Assembly: GCA_938003855.1 (NCBI GenBank)
Contig: CALKXD010000113.1
Span: 1 to 41,077 of the forward strand
Length of the DNA: 41,077 nt
Origin: an uncultured Granulosicoccaceae bacterium
GTDB lineage: Bacteria > Pseudomonadota > Gammaproteobacteria > Granulosicoccales > Granulosicoccaceae
Direction of reading: 5' to 3'
In this document: one piece after another, positions 16,543 through 25,012 of the stretch
How positions within the stretch are numbered: position 1 is the stretch's first letter
Layout: every line of letters begins with the position of its first letter
Program-made: the position numbers and the translations under genes
Notes under the pieces: model-generated
What the model saw: the letters and a program-made list of their open reading frames with translations, nothing else
Database searches by the model: none
What the model was told of the DNA's origin: nothing

Positions 16543-16890
16543 TCAGCTCCCCCGGTACGTGCTGTAGCTATAGGGCGATACCAGTAACGGCACGTGGTAA
16601 TGTGATGTGGGATCGCTGATGCCAAAACGCAGCACGACACAATCGAGAAACGGATAATCAGAGCGATTGCCTGCACCGAAGTAGCGCCCGGCCTCGAACT
16701 CAAGTTCATAGGCACCGGCACGCATTTGCTCACCCGACAGCAGCGGCTCATCACAGCGTCCGTCATCGTTGGTTTTTGTTTCAAGCAGCAGTTCGCGGTC
16801 GCCGCCATCTACCCGGCTTAATCGGATAGTCATTTCTTTTGCCGGAACACCTCTAGCTGTGTCCAGTACGTGAGTCGTTAATTTGGTCAT
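16543..16890 (-). CDS. uraH: 5-hydroxyisourate hydrolase (transthyretin-like)
   Basis: A 115-residue cytoplasmic enzyme that hydrolyses 5-hydroxyisourate to OHCU. The N-terminal LTTHVLDTARGVPA holds the first active-site His, NDDGRC the Arg, and SHYHVPLLVSPYSYSTYRGS the second His region and the diagnostic YRGS C-terminus. The length is standard and no periplasmic signal is present. It is directly upstream of puuD (1-base gap), so substrate production and hydrolysis are coupled. The next enzyme, OHCU decarboxylase, is not found in the window. Confidence 0.96.
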   Translation of the reverse strand: MTKLTTHVLDTARGVPAKEMTIRLSRVDGGDRELLLETKTNDDGRCDEPLLSGEQMRAGAYELEFEAGRYFGAGNRSDYPFLDCVVLRFGISDPTSHYHVPLLVSPYSYSTYRGS

Positions 16891-16929
16891 AGTTTTATTC
16901 CGGATTTACGGCCGACAGGACGGAGTATT

Positions 16930-17760
16930 CTAGAAGCGGGACGGGAATGTCATGTGACGATTGACATCTTTGTACAACAGATAGCGGAATGTGCCATCGC
17001 CACCTGCGTAACAGGCTTGCGGGCAATAGGCACGCAACCACATGTAATCGCCGGCTTCGACTTCGACCCAGTCCTGGTTCAGATTATAAATGCCTTTACC
17101 CTCCAGCACATACAATCCGTGCTCCATCACATGGGTTTCCAGAAACGGGATAACACAGCCTGGCTCGAAGCTGACAATCGTAATATGCATATCGTGGCGC
17201 AGATCGGTTTTGTCGACAAAGCGTTTGGTTGACCAGCCGTTATTACTGCCGGGCATGACATAGGCTTCTATGTCGCTTTCCTGTACCACAATCACGTCTG
17301 GTTCATCGAGCCCCTTGACGTACTGATAGGGTTTGCGAAACCAGTGAAAGGTTGCCTGATCCGGACCGGTATTAAAAAGCGTCCAGTCAGCGCCAGGCGG
17401 CAGGTATACATAACTACCACACTCAAGTACGTTTTTTTCACCGTTTACTGTCAGGGTCAGGGAACCGGCTGTTACAAACAATGTCGATTGCACGCCGTCT
17501 TCAGTTTCCGGGGTGCCGCTGCCGCCGCCCGTTTCGATCTCGACCAGATAATGCGAAAAAGTGGCACAGAATCCTGCGATGGGCGACGCCAGAATCCAGA
17601 GACGCGTATCGTCCCAGAACGGCAGACGACTGTTAACAATATCAGTCATTGAACCGCGTGGTATAACGGTGTATGCGTCTTTAACAACTGCTCTGCTGTC
17701 AAGCAGGGTTCTCTGCGCAGGTACATCACCCGGTCTCACCGGTAGTCGTTTCGGATTCAT
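16930..17760 (-). CDS. allE: (S)-ureidoglycine aminohydrolase
   Basis: A 276-residue bicupin that converts (S)-ureidoglycine to (S)-ureidoglycolate and ammonia with Mn2+. Two cupin modules are visible. The N-terminal one includes TLFVTAGSLTLTVNG and GSYVYLPPGADWTLFN; the C-terminal metal-binding one includes FLETHVMEHGLYVLEGKGIY and a late QACYAGG segment. These match the AllE/UGlyAH family closely. The ATG at 17760 is chosen; no strong binding site is evident. It lies 27 bases after allA and 39 before uraH. Its presence implies that allantoate is degraded through the amidohydrolase route, whose first enzyme must be encoded elsewhere. Confidence 0.93.
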   Translation of the reverse strand: MNPKRLPVRPGDVPAQRTLLDSRAVVKDAYTVIPRGSMTDIVNSRLPFWDDTRLWILASPIAGFCATFSHYLVEIETGGGSGTPETEDGVQSTLFVTAGSLTLTVNGEKNVLECGSYVYLPPGADWTLFNTGPDQATFHWFRKPYQYVKGLDEPDVIVVQESDIEAYVMPGSNNGWSTKRFVDKTDLRHDMHITIVSFEPGCVIPFLETHVMEHGLYVLEGKGIYNLNQDWVEVEAGDYMWLRAYCPQACYAGGDGTFRYLLYKDVNRHMTFPSRF

Positions 17761-17787
17761 AGATGCTTAACGGGCCAGTGCGTCGGC

Positions 17788-18291
17788 TCAGCGGCTTATG
17801 ACGGCGCTGAAGTCAATAATGAAAGGGTTGTCAAAGTGACATTCATCGAGGTTGTCACCCTCACCAATATAGTCCACTACAACAAATAAACTGCGCTTGA
17901 CGACAGGTGTCAACACGCCGTGCCAGGTATTGCGATGATAGTTAACCCCCTGATAACCGCTGGTAACAAACACGACGGGGTTGACGGCAATACCATCACT
18001 GTCTGCGGCCACCACAATGAGATAAGGATCCGTTGATGTCGGGAAAAAGGCCTGCGACCCCAGCGGGTGACGTTCGACATAGCGCAACGTCAGCGGATCT
18101 GCGTAGGGCTTTGCATCAAACAGACTGACCCCGGCCTTACCGGAACGGTCTATGTCCAGCGATACCAGGTCACTGAAGCGTTGACAATTGCCATTGTTTA
18201 TCGCGATCGGCTGATGACCGGATGTCTCCAATACTTCGCCGTAAGCGCTGAAAGCGTCAGGCGTCAGGGGACGAGGAGTCAGGTTGTTCAT
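17788..18291 (-). CDS. allA: ureidoglycolate lyase
   Basis: A 167-residue enzyme splitting (S)-ureidoglycolate to glyoxylate and urea. Family segments are LTPDAFSAYGEVLE at the N-terminus, RHPLGSQAFFPTSTDPYLIV in the middle, and GVNYHRNTWHGVLTPV with the active-site histidines, then FVVVDYIGEGDNLDEC. The length is typical of AllA. It follows the permease gene by 71 bases and precedes allE. It completes the last two steps of ureide degradation in this operon. Confidence 0.95.
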   Translation of the reverse strand: MNNLTPRPLTPDAFSAYGEVLETSGHQPIAINNGNCQRFSDLVSLDIDRSGKAGVSLFDAKPYADPLTLRYVERHPLGSQAFFPTSTDPYLIVVAADSDGIAVNPVVFVTSGYQGVNYHRNTWHGVLTPVVKRSLFVVVDYIGEGDNLDECHFDNPFIIDFSAVISR

Positions 18292-18362
18292 AGAGTGCGT
18301 TTTATTAGACGGGTTTGTCGCCGCACAACAAGCGTGCAGCGACAGAGCAACGTGATGACCGG

Positions 18363-20126
18363 CTATCGGTTTTCGTCACTGGGATCACGATAATCGCGTG
18401 GTTCGTAGTCAGTGCGATCACCATAACTCGGCCGATGCCTGCGCCCCGGCTCGTCGCTGTATCGGGGCCTGTCGTCATAGCGAGGCCGGTCTGCGCGGCG
18501 GGGCTCATCGCGGTAGCGCGGACGGTCATCGTAATCAGGCTCATCATAGCTTGGCTCATCTCGATATACCGGTGCATCGTCATAGCGCGGTTCTTCACGG
18601 TATCGAGGTGCGTCGTCATATTGCGGAGTATTGTCACGGCGTGGTGTGGCATAGTCCGCGCGCGGGTCATCTCTGTAACGAACGCGGCCATAGGTCTCGC
18701 GCTCCTGATTTTCTGGCTGTTCACTGGCGCGCTCATAGCCGTAGCGATCATCACCACCGCTGTCATCACCATCATCTTCATCATCTGGAATGATTGCATT
18801 CAACAGCATCGCAATTGCCGCAGCCGGCAACAAGCCGGATGTCATCAGAACCTTCAGGGTGTCCGGCAGATGCTGTAATGCACCCGGCTCCAGTTGCAAA
18901 CCCAGACCAATAGACAGAGCCACCGCAAAAATCATCATGTTGCGTCGAGTCCAGTTAACGTCAGAGAGCATATTGACGCCGGCCGCTGCCACCATACCAA
19001 ACATCACGATTACGCCACCGCCAAGTACCGCAATCGGCATGGTGGAAATCGCTGCACCGAATTTCGGCACCAGACCGGCCGCAACCAGAAAGATTGCACC
19101 GAGAGTCACAACGTGACGACTCATGACACCGGTCATTGAGATCAGGCCGACGTTCTGGCTGAACGATGTGTTTGGCAGTGCGCCGAAAGCGCCCGACAGT
19201 GCGGTGCCGACACCATCGGCCATCGTGCCACCGGCGACTTCTTTGTCGGTCGCTTCACGGCCGGCGCCGCCCTTGGTGATACCGGAAATGTCACCGACAG
19301 TTTCAATAGCAGACACAATACCCATCAGACACATCGCGATGACGGCGGCCGCATTGACCTCGAACCCGAAGTGCAGCGGATTGGGGGCGGAGAACCACGA
19401 TGCTTTTTCGACATTGGCAAAGTTGATCAGCTCAGCGATACCCAGCGAATCCAGACCGTACGCGACTACGTAACCCGCCAGCAAACCAAGTAGTACCGCC
19501 GACACCGAGAGCATTCCTTTGGTGAAAAACTTAAGCCCCAGAGTGACGACAATAACCACCATCGCCAGGCCCCACTGCAACAACGACCCATAACCGGGCT
19601 TGCCGATCATCGGCACACCACCGGCCGCATACTGTATACCCACCTTAACCAGCGCGAGACCGATCATCAGTACCACCAGTCCGGTGACCAGCGGTGGCAA
19701 CCAGTGTCTTATCCGGCCAATGATAGTGCCTAGAAAAAAATGAAATATGCCTCCGAGTACAATGCCACCCATCAGGGCGGCCATGCCGAAGGTTTTGGCA
19801 ATCGGTATCATTACCGGAATAAACGCAAAGCTTGTTCCCTGCACCACTGGCAATCTGGCGCCAATCGGTCCGATAGATATGGTTTGTATTAATGTGGCAA
19901 TGCCCGCAAACACCATTGACATCTGAATCATGTAGATCATGTCGCTGATGTCACCCGATCCAAAGCCGAAACCGGCAGCACCTGCAATAATTATAGCGGG
20001 GGTCACATTGCTGACAAACATTGCCAGCACATGCTGTATACCCAACGGGATTCCCTTGCCTAAGCCGGGAAAATAGTTGGGATCACGCATTTGCTCAGGC
20101 GTCATTCCCGCGATGGTCTTGGCCAT
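18363..20126 (-). CDS. NCS2 family nucleobase (urate/xanthine) permease with long Arg/Tyr/Asp/Pro-rich tail
   Basis: Inner-membrane symporter importing a purine base, probably urate given the operon. Residues 1-445 form the usual NCS2/NAT core with about 14 hydrophobic segments and the signature SFSQNVGLISMTG (QNxGxxxxT). The ATG at 20126 has GGAGAGGA upstream. Residues 446-587 are an unusual extension: an acidic linker (IPDDEDDGDDSGG), then about 20 imperfect repeats of about six residues such as RYRDEP, RYDDAP and SYDEP. By hand count it has 29 Arg, 17 Tyr and no Lys. Family members usually end within a few tens of residues of the last helix. The tail should be cytoplasmic and disordered. 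This is the first gene of the operon. Confidence 0.94.
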   Translation of the reverse strand: MAKTIAGMTPEQMRDPNYFPGLGKGIPLGIQHVLAMFVSNVTPAIIIAGAAGFGFGSGDISDMIYMIQMSMVFAGIATLIQTISIGPIGARLPVVQGTSFAFIPVMIPIAKTFGMAALMGGIVLGGIFHFFLGTIIGRIRHWLPPLVTGLVVLMIGLALVKVGIQYAAGGVPMIGKPGYGSLLQWGLAMVVIVVTLGLKFFTKGMLSVSAVLLGLLAGYVVAYGLDSLGIAELINFANVEKASWFSAPNPLHFGFEVNAAAVIAMCLMGIVSAIETVGDISGITKGGAGREATDKEVAGGTMADGVGTALSGAFGALPNTSFSQNVGLISMTGVMSRHVVTLGAIFLVAAGLVPKFGAAISTMPIAVLGGGVIVMFGMVAAAGVNMLSDVNWTRRNMMIFAVALSIGLGLQLEPGALQHLPDTLKVLMTSGLLPAAAIAMLLNAIIPDDEDDGDDSGGDDRYGYERASEQPENQERETYGRVRYRDDPRADYATPRRDNTPQYDDAPRYREEPRYDDAPVYRDEPSYDEPDYDDRPRYRDEPRRADRPRYDDRPRYSDEPGRRHRPSYGDRTDYEPRDYRDPSDENR

Positions 20127-20404
20127 AGTCCTCTCCAGTTTACTCGTGAGCCCGATCGCCTGCCGAACGGCTACCGCTCAAGCTGATTTTTGGGTGTAGA
20201 TTTCAAAATACTGAATTATGCAGACGCTTCTGCAGCTTCGCTTTTCTCAAGGTGTATGAATAGATTCTTAGTACGTCACTGTTGCAATTGTGTGCACCGC
20301 AGCGGCGCAGACAATACTTGCGAATGCCCCCGCTGTGCGGCTGCCGTGCAAAATTAACCGCATGATAACCGGCAAATTTTCTCGCAGCGCCACCGCAGTA
20401 TATT

Positions 20405-20427
20405 TCGGATACAATACTGTATACATT
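20405..20427. promoter_or_regulatory. candidate GntR/FCD operator upstream of the purine permease
   Basis: An 8-base perfect palindrome TGTATACA at 20418-20425 sits beside an ATACAATAC segment. FCD-type GntR proteins often bind palindromes of the form TTGTATACAA. The site is about 290 bases upstream of the permease start, in the same operon that encodes an FCD regulator. Binding is inferred; TGTATACC also occurs inside the permease gene. Confidence 0.35.
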
Positions 20428-20493
20428 TCTGTGTTTGCTAGCAAATACTATCTCGGAATCAGCTATTCGGGAGCCTCACGCCCCCTTGGCGGG

Positions 20494-20521
20494 GTCTCCG
20501 GCACAACCTCGCGCCGGAGAC
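20494..20521 (-). terminator. stem-loop after the lipoprotein gene
   Basis: A perfect 9-base-pair stem GTCTCCGGC/GCCGGAGAC with a 10-base loop, 36 bases after the stop of the minus-strand lipoprotein gene at 20557. No T-run follows on either strand, so it may be a weak terminator or a 3-prime-end stabilising hairpin. Confidence 0.5.
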
Positions 20522-20556
20522 TGCGGCCTAAAAAAGGTGCTGCCTATTCCTGTGTG

Positions 20557-21147
20557 TTACTGAAGCAGGTAAGTATCCACGGTATCAATCGTCACCGGAC
20601 GCTTTGCCGCGCTGCTGCCGTCAAGCAACTCGTCGTCTTCACTCCCGAAATACAACGTGCCGCCTGCAACCAGACCAAGATCGTACTCAACACTGTAGGA
20701 GTCAGAGCTGTCTAAGAAGCTCTGGAATTCAGCACCCGGGGGCTGACCATCAACCAGCACAGATTCAAGTTGGGTATCAACATGGGTCGCCAGCCCCTGA
20801 GGAGTTGTTGTGGTTCCACCCGGATAGGCTAAGGAACGCGTCATCAGGTACTCCGTCGGAATGTCAGGTGTCTGGCAATCGGGATCGGTGTAATAGAGAG
20901 TCCGGGTACTGGCAGAACCACCTGACACGGTGATAGTCGACACCGTATAGAGGGTGTCGGCTTCACCAGGGTCCGCCGCTCGACAGGATTGCATCCAGGT
21001 ACCGTTGAACATCGTGCCGGCGGTATTTAGCGGATCTCCGTCACCTTCCGGCGTACTGGTCGATGCAGAATCGCTGCTGCCGCCGCAAGCGGTGAGCAGT
21101 GACCCGGCCACTGAAAAACACAAAATCGCGCAAGTTTTTATCACCAT
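20557..21147 (-). CDS. putative lipoprotein, unknown function
   Basis: A 196-residue protein with a lipoprotein signal peptide: MVIKTCAILCFSVAGSLLTACGG, lipobox LTAC with Cys at residue 23. It is followed by a Ser/Thr/Gly-rich linker and a domain beginning FNGTWMQSC (about residue 48), a pattern seen in small secreted proteins where a weight-like G-T-W opening precedes a beta-rich fold. I do not recognise the family. The ATG at 21147 is chosen because AAGGAAC lies 7 bases upstream and the signal peptide starts there; the longer frame to 21399 has no such features. No clear partner genes flank it. Confidence 0.78.
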   Translation of the reverse strand: MVIKTCAILCFSVAGSLLTACGGSSDSASTSTPEGDGDPLNTAGTMFNGTWMQSCRAADPGEADTLYTVSTITVSGGSASTRTLYYTDPDCQTPDIPTEYLMTRSLAYPGGTTTTPQGLATHVDTQLESVLVDGQPPGAEFQSFLDSSDSYSVEYDLGLVAGGTLYFGSEDDELLDGSSAAKRPVTIDTVDTYLLQ

Positions 21148-22044
21148 AATACTGTTCCTTAGTCTGTCCGGCATCTGGCAAGGATTGACAGACACCAGCC
21201 GTTCAGTTGTCTCACCGACGCCGACTGTCATTGCACAGGGCACTGGTGAAAGGGGACCACAGTTTCCAAAACCGCGGGGTGACGGGAAATCAAACAGACG
21301 CACGCAGCAGATTGATGCCGATACACGTCGACAGCTCTGCCACCGGTCTGACGTGTACACCCGCCACTGACGATGCCGTGCAGAACAGCGACACTGCAAT
21401 TTTCACCAACACCTCACCGGTAATTTATAACGGTATCCCGACACCACGGCTATTCCGTTGTCAGTATTCTGAGACGTGTTCGATACAGCGCACAGCTGAC
21501 AAGCCCGCGACCGCCGCAGACGGCCCTCTCTAACTGCAGTCCGCCCGGCGACGGTGAGGCATTCCATCTTCACCACAGACAGGCTTCACAATGACAAAAA
21601 GATTTCAGCGACAGACGGACACACAAATAGGCCAATCCTTTGCCAATACCGATTCTGTTATTCGGCAATCGGTACAGCGCACAGCCTCTATTGAAGAATC
21701 ACAATACGGCAGGCTAACGGGTTGGTCTATTGCCCCCTCTGGAAATTGATGGCGTTTTTATCACAGAGAACACGCTCGATTCAGGAAGTTACACTCAATA
21801 GCCGGTAACCGGAAAATACAGCCGTTGGTACACATCGATGTGTCACAACAAGGGCTGTACACAGACGCGACCCGCACCGACCGGTCATAGCGGAAGTGAC
21901 CCGGACAACCGGCAACCTGATCGATTTAGATTTGCCTCTTGCCACTGATTACGGCATAAACAATATTCTTCCCGGTTTGCGACCCCGATGCCATTCACGC
22001 CACAGCAACCCTGCCCTTTAGCCAGGCCGATTTTACGGCTGGAG
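21148..22044. other. long intergenic region between two lipoprotein genes
   Basis: About 900 bases with no gene I can support; the short open frames here are of random composition. A small inverted repeat CCGGT-A-ACCGG occurs at 21802-21812. The flanking genes are divergent, so both promoters should be here, but no clear -35/-10 pair is evident. Confidence 0.5.
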
Positions 22045-23115
22045 ATGCACGGTCTGACCATAACTGTTATCCGTCTGGTGATTTGCTGTGTGGTGATATC
22101 ATTTGCGTCAGGCTGTACGTCCCCGTTATCCCGTCCCGGCTATGACAAACCAGAGCCCTACGGTTCGGACGCTCTATACACACCGGCCAGTGCGTTTTTC
22201 CACTACACGCTCGATACCCTTCAACTGCCTGAGAACTTCGACACCGAGAACTTCAGCGACGATTTAAGTCAGGTGTGGGATCGGCTTAAGCACCCGCGTC
22301 GGGCAATAAAAAACGAGGGCGGCGTTCGGCGCTTTATCAATCGGGAGATCTTTCCCATCGATTCCGACCACCGAAAAGACAGTTACGCCGCCCTGCCCAA
22401 CTATACACTTCATCTTCTCGGCGGCGGGATCGCCTACCGTCGTGACGCGGAATGGTTTAGTGACAACGACTATCGCTTCCCGCGTTTGACGGCCGCTGCA
22501 CTCGGCATGGTCAGTGAGATTCTACAAGAAGGACTCGAGGTTCAGAACACCACCGACGCTGACCCGGTGGCGGACGTCTACCTGTTCAGACCGATTGGCA
22601 TGTTGCTGTTCAGCCACACAAACATTGCCAACGCCATTCAACGCCACCTCGACCCGGCCATCTGGTCTCCGATCACATCATGGGACCCGGCGGACCGGCA
22701 GTTCATTAACACCGGAATTTCCTATATCTACCGTCCACCCGCCCTCACCATCGGGCGCGCCAGGCTGTTTTTGCATTCAGGGCTCAACAATATGATAGGA
22801 CTGTCTCACCGTCTGCGATCGGGCAATCATTTTTCCTGGAGTGTAGGCGCTTCGGTGCAGGAAATTGTACGGCAACGCAATATACAGGCAGACCTGCGCC
22901 CGAGCGTCGGATTGTTCCTCGACCGAAATAAAAGCCTGCTGGGCTCGATAATGATTAACGACGTTGGCACAACCCGCCTGCGGATAAACCTGTACCCGGG
23001 TGTTCATCCGTGGCTGAAACACGCGGGTTTATTTGCGTCAATGGCAGATGACCATACGCTGTCTGCCGGTGTTGTTTTCCATACCCCGATTGGATTCGGG
23101 TTCAGCCAAAATTAA
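22045..23115 (+). CDS. putative outer-membrane-associated lipoprotein, unknown function
   Basis: A 356-residue protein with a lipoprotein-type signal peptide (MHGLTITVIRLVICCVVISF, then ASGC; Cys about residue 24). The mature part has a helical first half and a second half rich in alternating hydrophobic and polar residues (for example RARLFLHSGLNNMIGLSH, LRINLYPGVHPW, LSAGVVFHTPIGFGFSQN), which would suit beta strands. I recognise no domain. An ATG at 21988 in the same frame is the alternative start; it would put 19 extra residues before the signal peptide. The gene stands alone, convergent with the MAPEG gene. Confidence 0.75.
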   Translation: MHGLTITVIRLVICCVVISFASGCTSPLSRPGYDKPEPYGSDALYTPASAFFHYTLDTLQLPENFDTENFSDDLSQVWDRLKHPRRAIKNEGGVRRFINREIFPIDSDHRKDSYAALPNYTLHLLGGGIAYRRDAEWFSDNDYRFPRLTAAALGMVSEILQEGLEVQNTTDADPVADVYLFRPIGMLLFSHTNIANAIQRHLDPAIWSPITSWDPADRQFINTGISYIYRPPALTIGRARLFLHSGLNNMIGLSHRLRSGNHFSWSVGASVQEIVRQRNIQADLRPSVGLFLDRNKSLLGSIMINDVGTTRLRINLYPGVHPWLKHAGLFASMADDHTLSAGVVFHTPIGFGFSQN

Positions 23116-23259
23116 GTGGCAGTTTTTAGCAAGACTGCGTCGCGCAACGATTTCAGCGCAAGCCGTATTGTCGCGACGCTGCCGCGCCCTCCATACTGAA
23201 TATCAGGGGGCGCAGCCAGACGCCAAAACAGAACAGAGCACTACTCGACAGATACCCGG

Positions 23260-23670
23260 CTACAGCAACACCAGCAGCGTCTTTATCGCCAGCGCCAGCG
23301 TGGCAAAAATACCAATCGCAAAGCACAGGGTTCTGACCGGTGCCAACCCCAGTGCGTAACATAAAAAATGCGCGCCTCTGGCGACCAGAAACACCAGCGC
23401 GACTCCGTTCACCCAACTCCCGGGCACCCCCACCAAAATAGCCAGTATCAATATCAGACCGAAGGTGCCGATGTTTTCAACCGTATTCAGATGCGATCGC
23501 TCCAGACGGAACGGCAATGACCCGGGGGAATCACCGACGGGGACGCCGGCGACGCCTTTGCCCGGCCCAAACTTGAACGCTGCCCCGACAAGAGACTGAA
23601 CAACGGCGAGAATTACCACTAAGGTGGCGCAAACAAAGGCTGTTTTGTAGGTAACAAGCAGATCGGTCAT
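23260..23670 (-). CDS. MAPEG family membrane protein
   Basis: A 136-residue inner-membrane protein with four hydrophobic segments. The MAPEG pattern is seen in RLERSHLNTVENIGTFGLIL (the conserved E.N..E region) and VFLVARGAHFLCYALGLAPVRTLCF (summary of the third and fourth helices). The family includes glutathione-dependent transferases; bacterial members of this size are mostly uncharacterised. The ATG at 23670 has GGAGAT 7 bases upstream; the longer frame to 23757 is rejected for lack of similarity. It lies 135 bases after the cytochrome P460 pair on the same strand and may be co-transcribed. Confidence 0.87.
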   Translation of the reverse strand: MTDLLVTYKTAFVCATLVVILAVVQSLVGAAFKFGPGKGVAGVPVGDSPGSLPFRLERSHLNTVENIGTFGLILILAILVGVPGSWVNGVALVFLVARGAHFLCYALGLAPVRTLCFAIGIFATLALAIKTLLVLL

Positions 23671-23805
23671 AGAAATCTCCAGGGAATGAATAGTGTAGAG
23701 GGCTGCAATACCGCAACCTTCACTATGCAGACGAATGGAGAGCGACGGAATCGACAACCGCCGCGTTTTATATTCTGACTGCCCTGCAGCCGAAGGTATC
23801 GTACT

Positions 23806-24387
23806 CTAGGGACCCGGCTTTAACGTTGGATAGGCTTCGATATACACCAAGTCCGTACTTTTCGCCGGTATATGGCAAGCCAGACACTCTGTCTTGTAGT
23901 CAGCCGCAACATTTTCCCCGACACCGCCGCTACTGTCAGCGGGTTTATACAGCGCCCAGCCCCAGCCATCACCCCACAGCGGATTATCCGGGAACCGGTT
24001 TTCGGTATCTTTGATCATAACAAACCACTGCTTGAGCTCACTGTTGGCAAAACTGACACCCTCGCCGGTGGTATAACTGCCGCTTGTGTGCGCACGAAGC
24101 TCTTTTACCAGGGTTGCACCATCGGGGAATTTGCCGGTTTCGAGATAGGCTTCCACCGTGCTTGCCTCGGTGTAGACATCATGAAAACCGCTGGCACCAC
24201 CGTCAGGCACAAACCACGACCCGAGATGCACCATGGAGGTTCGAAAACCCTGCGGAAACTCAAGACCGCCCTGTTCATCAACGTAACTGGAGAAACTATC
24301 CCCGGCATTGACACCGGACATCAGCCACAACCCCGCAACGCCAGCCGCCAGAACTGCCGTCGGGCCGGTAATCTTCTTTTTTCGCAT
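23806..24387 (-). CDS. cytochrome P460 family protein, diverged distal pocket
   Basis: A 193-residue periplasmic monohaem protein. It has a signal peptide (MRKKKITGPTAVLAAGVAGL, cleavage near VNA-GD) and a C-terminal CLACH haem site. FPDGATLVKEL contains the Lys expected to crosslink the haem in P460 proteins. Where the upstream paralogue and Nitrosomonas P460 have GLEA (catalytic Glu), this protein reads QWFVMIKD, so the Glu is replaced by a bulky hydrophobic residue. That recalls cytochrome c-prime-beta, which binds NO rather than oxidising hydroxylamine. It follows the first P460 gene by 13 bases, so the two are an operon. The role is uncertain: NO or hydroxylamine handling, or electron transfer. 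Confidence 0.9.
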   Translation of the reverse strand: MRKKKITGPTAVLAAGVAGLWLMSGVNAGDSFSSYVDEQGGLEFPQGFRTSMVHLGSWFVPDGGASGFHDVYTEASTVEAYLETGKFPDGATLVKELRAHTSGSYTTGEGVSFANSELKQWFVMIKDTENRFPDNPLWGDGWGWALYKPADSSGGVGENVAADYKTECLACHIPAKSTDLVYIEAYPTLKPGP

Positions 24388-24400
24388 GACTCAAAAGACC

Positions 24401-25012
24401 TTATTTCAACTCGGACTTGACGCCACCAATGGCCTCTTCACCAGTGCCTTTACCCGCACGCAGTACCGGGTAATACTGCGTGAACACAAAATCATCCGCC
24501 GCGCTCGCCTGATGGCATGCATTGCATGCCTCCTTCGGGAACGCCGACGCAGACTCTAGAAGGGACGAATGATCAGGGGTCGAGAAACTGTAGTACGCCC
24601 AGTTACCCGGCTCGTCGGGAAAATGCTCAGCGCTTTTTATCGTCGCTTCCAGTCCCAGATAATCCCCCTCAAAATAGCCAGCGCCACTGCTGGCCATTTT
24701 GCTGCCGACACTGACAAGTTCTTTAATCAGAATAGTGCCGTCCTGAAAGTTACCGGTTTCTTTCCAGTGTTCCCAGCTGGCCGGGTCAATGTAGACATTG
24801 TGAAACTCGGGGAACGCTGCCTTGCCATTGTTCATATCGTTCGGGGTCACCGGCGTGCCGACATATATCCACTCCCGATACCCGGTCGGACGGTCAAGTG
24901 CACCATCAACGATAGTAAAAAAATCACCGTCTGCCGCCTGCGACGGAGTGAAAATCTGTGCGCCTGCCACCACCGCTATTGCGGCTACGCCTGTTAACGA
25001 TCTGCTTTTCAT
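24401..25012 (-). CDS. cytochrome P460 (hydroxylamine/NO-oxidising type)
   Basis: A 203-residue periplasmic c-type cytochrome. It has a signal peptide MKSRSLTGVAAIAVVAGAQ with cleavage near SQA-ADG. The mature protein closely follows what I remember of Nitrosomonas europaea cytochrome P460: GYREWIYVGTPVTPND, VYIDPASWEHWKETGNFQDG, TILIKELVSVG with the haem-crosslinking Lys, YFEGDYLGLEA with the catalytic Glu, EPGNWAYYSF and the CNACH haem site. The ATG at 25012 is chosen at the signal peptide; upstream residues in the longer frame are not signal-like. P460 oxidises hydroxylamine (with NO) to N2O in ammonia oxidisers; in a heterotroph it may detoxify these compounds. It heads a two-gene unit and lies 209 bases after the LysR gene. 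Confidence 0.93.
   Translation of the reverse strand: MKSRSLTGVAAIAVVAGAQIFTPSQAADGDFFTIVDGALDRPTGYREWIYVGTPVTPNDMNNGKAAFPEFHNVYIDPASWEHWKETGNFQDGTILIKELVSVGSKMASSGAGYFEGDYLGLEATIKSAEHFPDEPGNWAYYSFSTPDHSSLLESASAFPKEACNACHQASAADDFVFTQYYPVLRAGKGTGEEAIGGVKSELK

Larger units (their letters stand above)
20127..20556. other. 430-base intergenic region, promoter region of the purine operon
   Basis: No gene is supported. It contains the TGTATACA palindrome (20418-20425) and a stem-loop (20494-20521) nearer the lipoprotein gene. A weak minus-strand promoter reading, TTGCAA then TCTATT 17 bases later (about 20285 to 20246), can be seen but is not strong. Both flanking genes are on the minus strand. 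Confidence 0.5.

Noticed and set aside
16542-16808. N-terminal extension of PuuD to 16808
   Set aside because: The extension reads through uraH in another frame; the ATG at 16541 has a binding site and begins the known membrane domain.
18315-18878. Repetitive plus-strand open frame rich in Val/Ile/Ala opposite the permease tail
   Set aside because: It is the antisense shadow of the Arg/Tyr/Asp/Pro repeats; the minus-strand frame continues a complete permease and is the coding one.
20290-20715. A 141-codon open frame on the plus strand between the purine operon and the lipoprotein gene
   Set aside because: It overlaps the 3-prime end of the lipoprotein gene on the opposite strand, crosses the 20494-20521 stem-loop, and has no recognisable domain or ribosome binding site.
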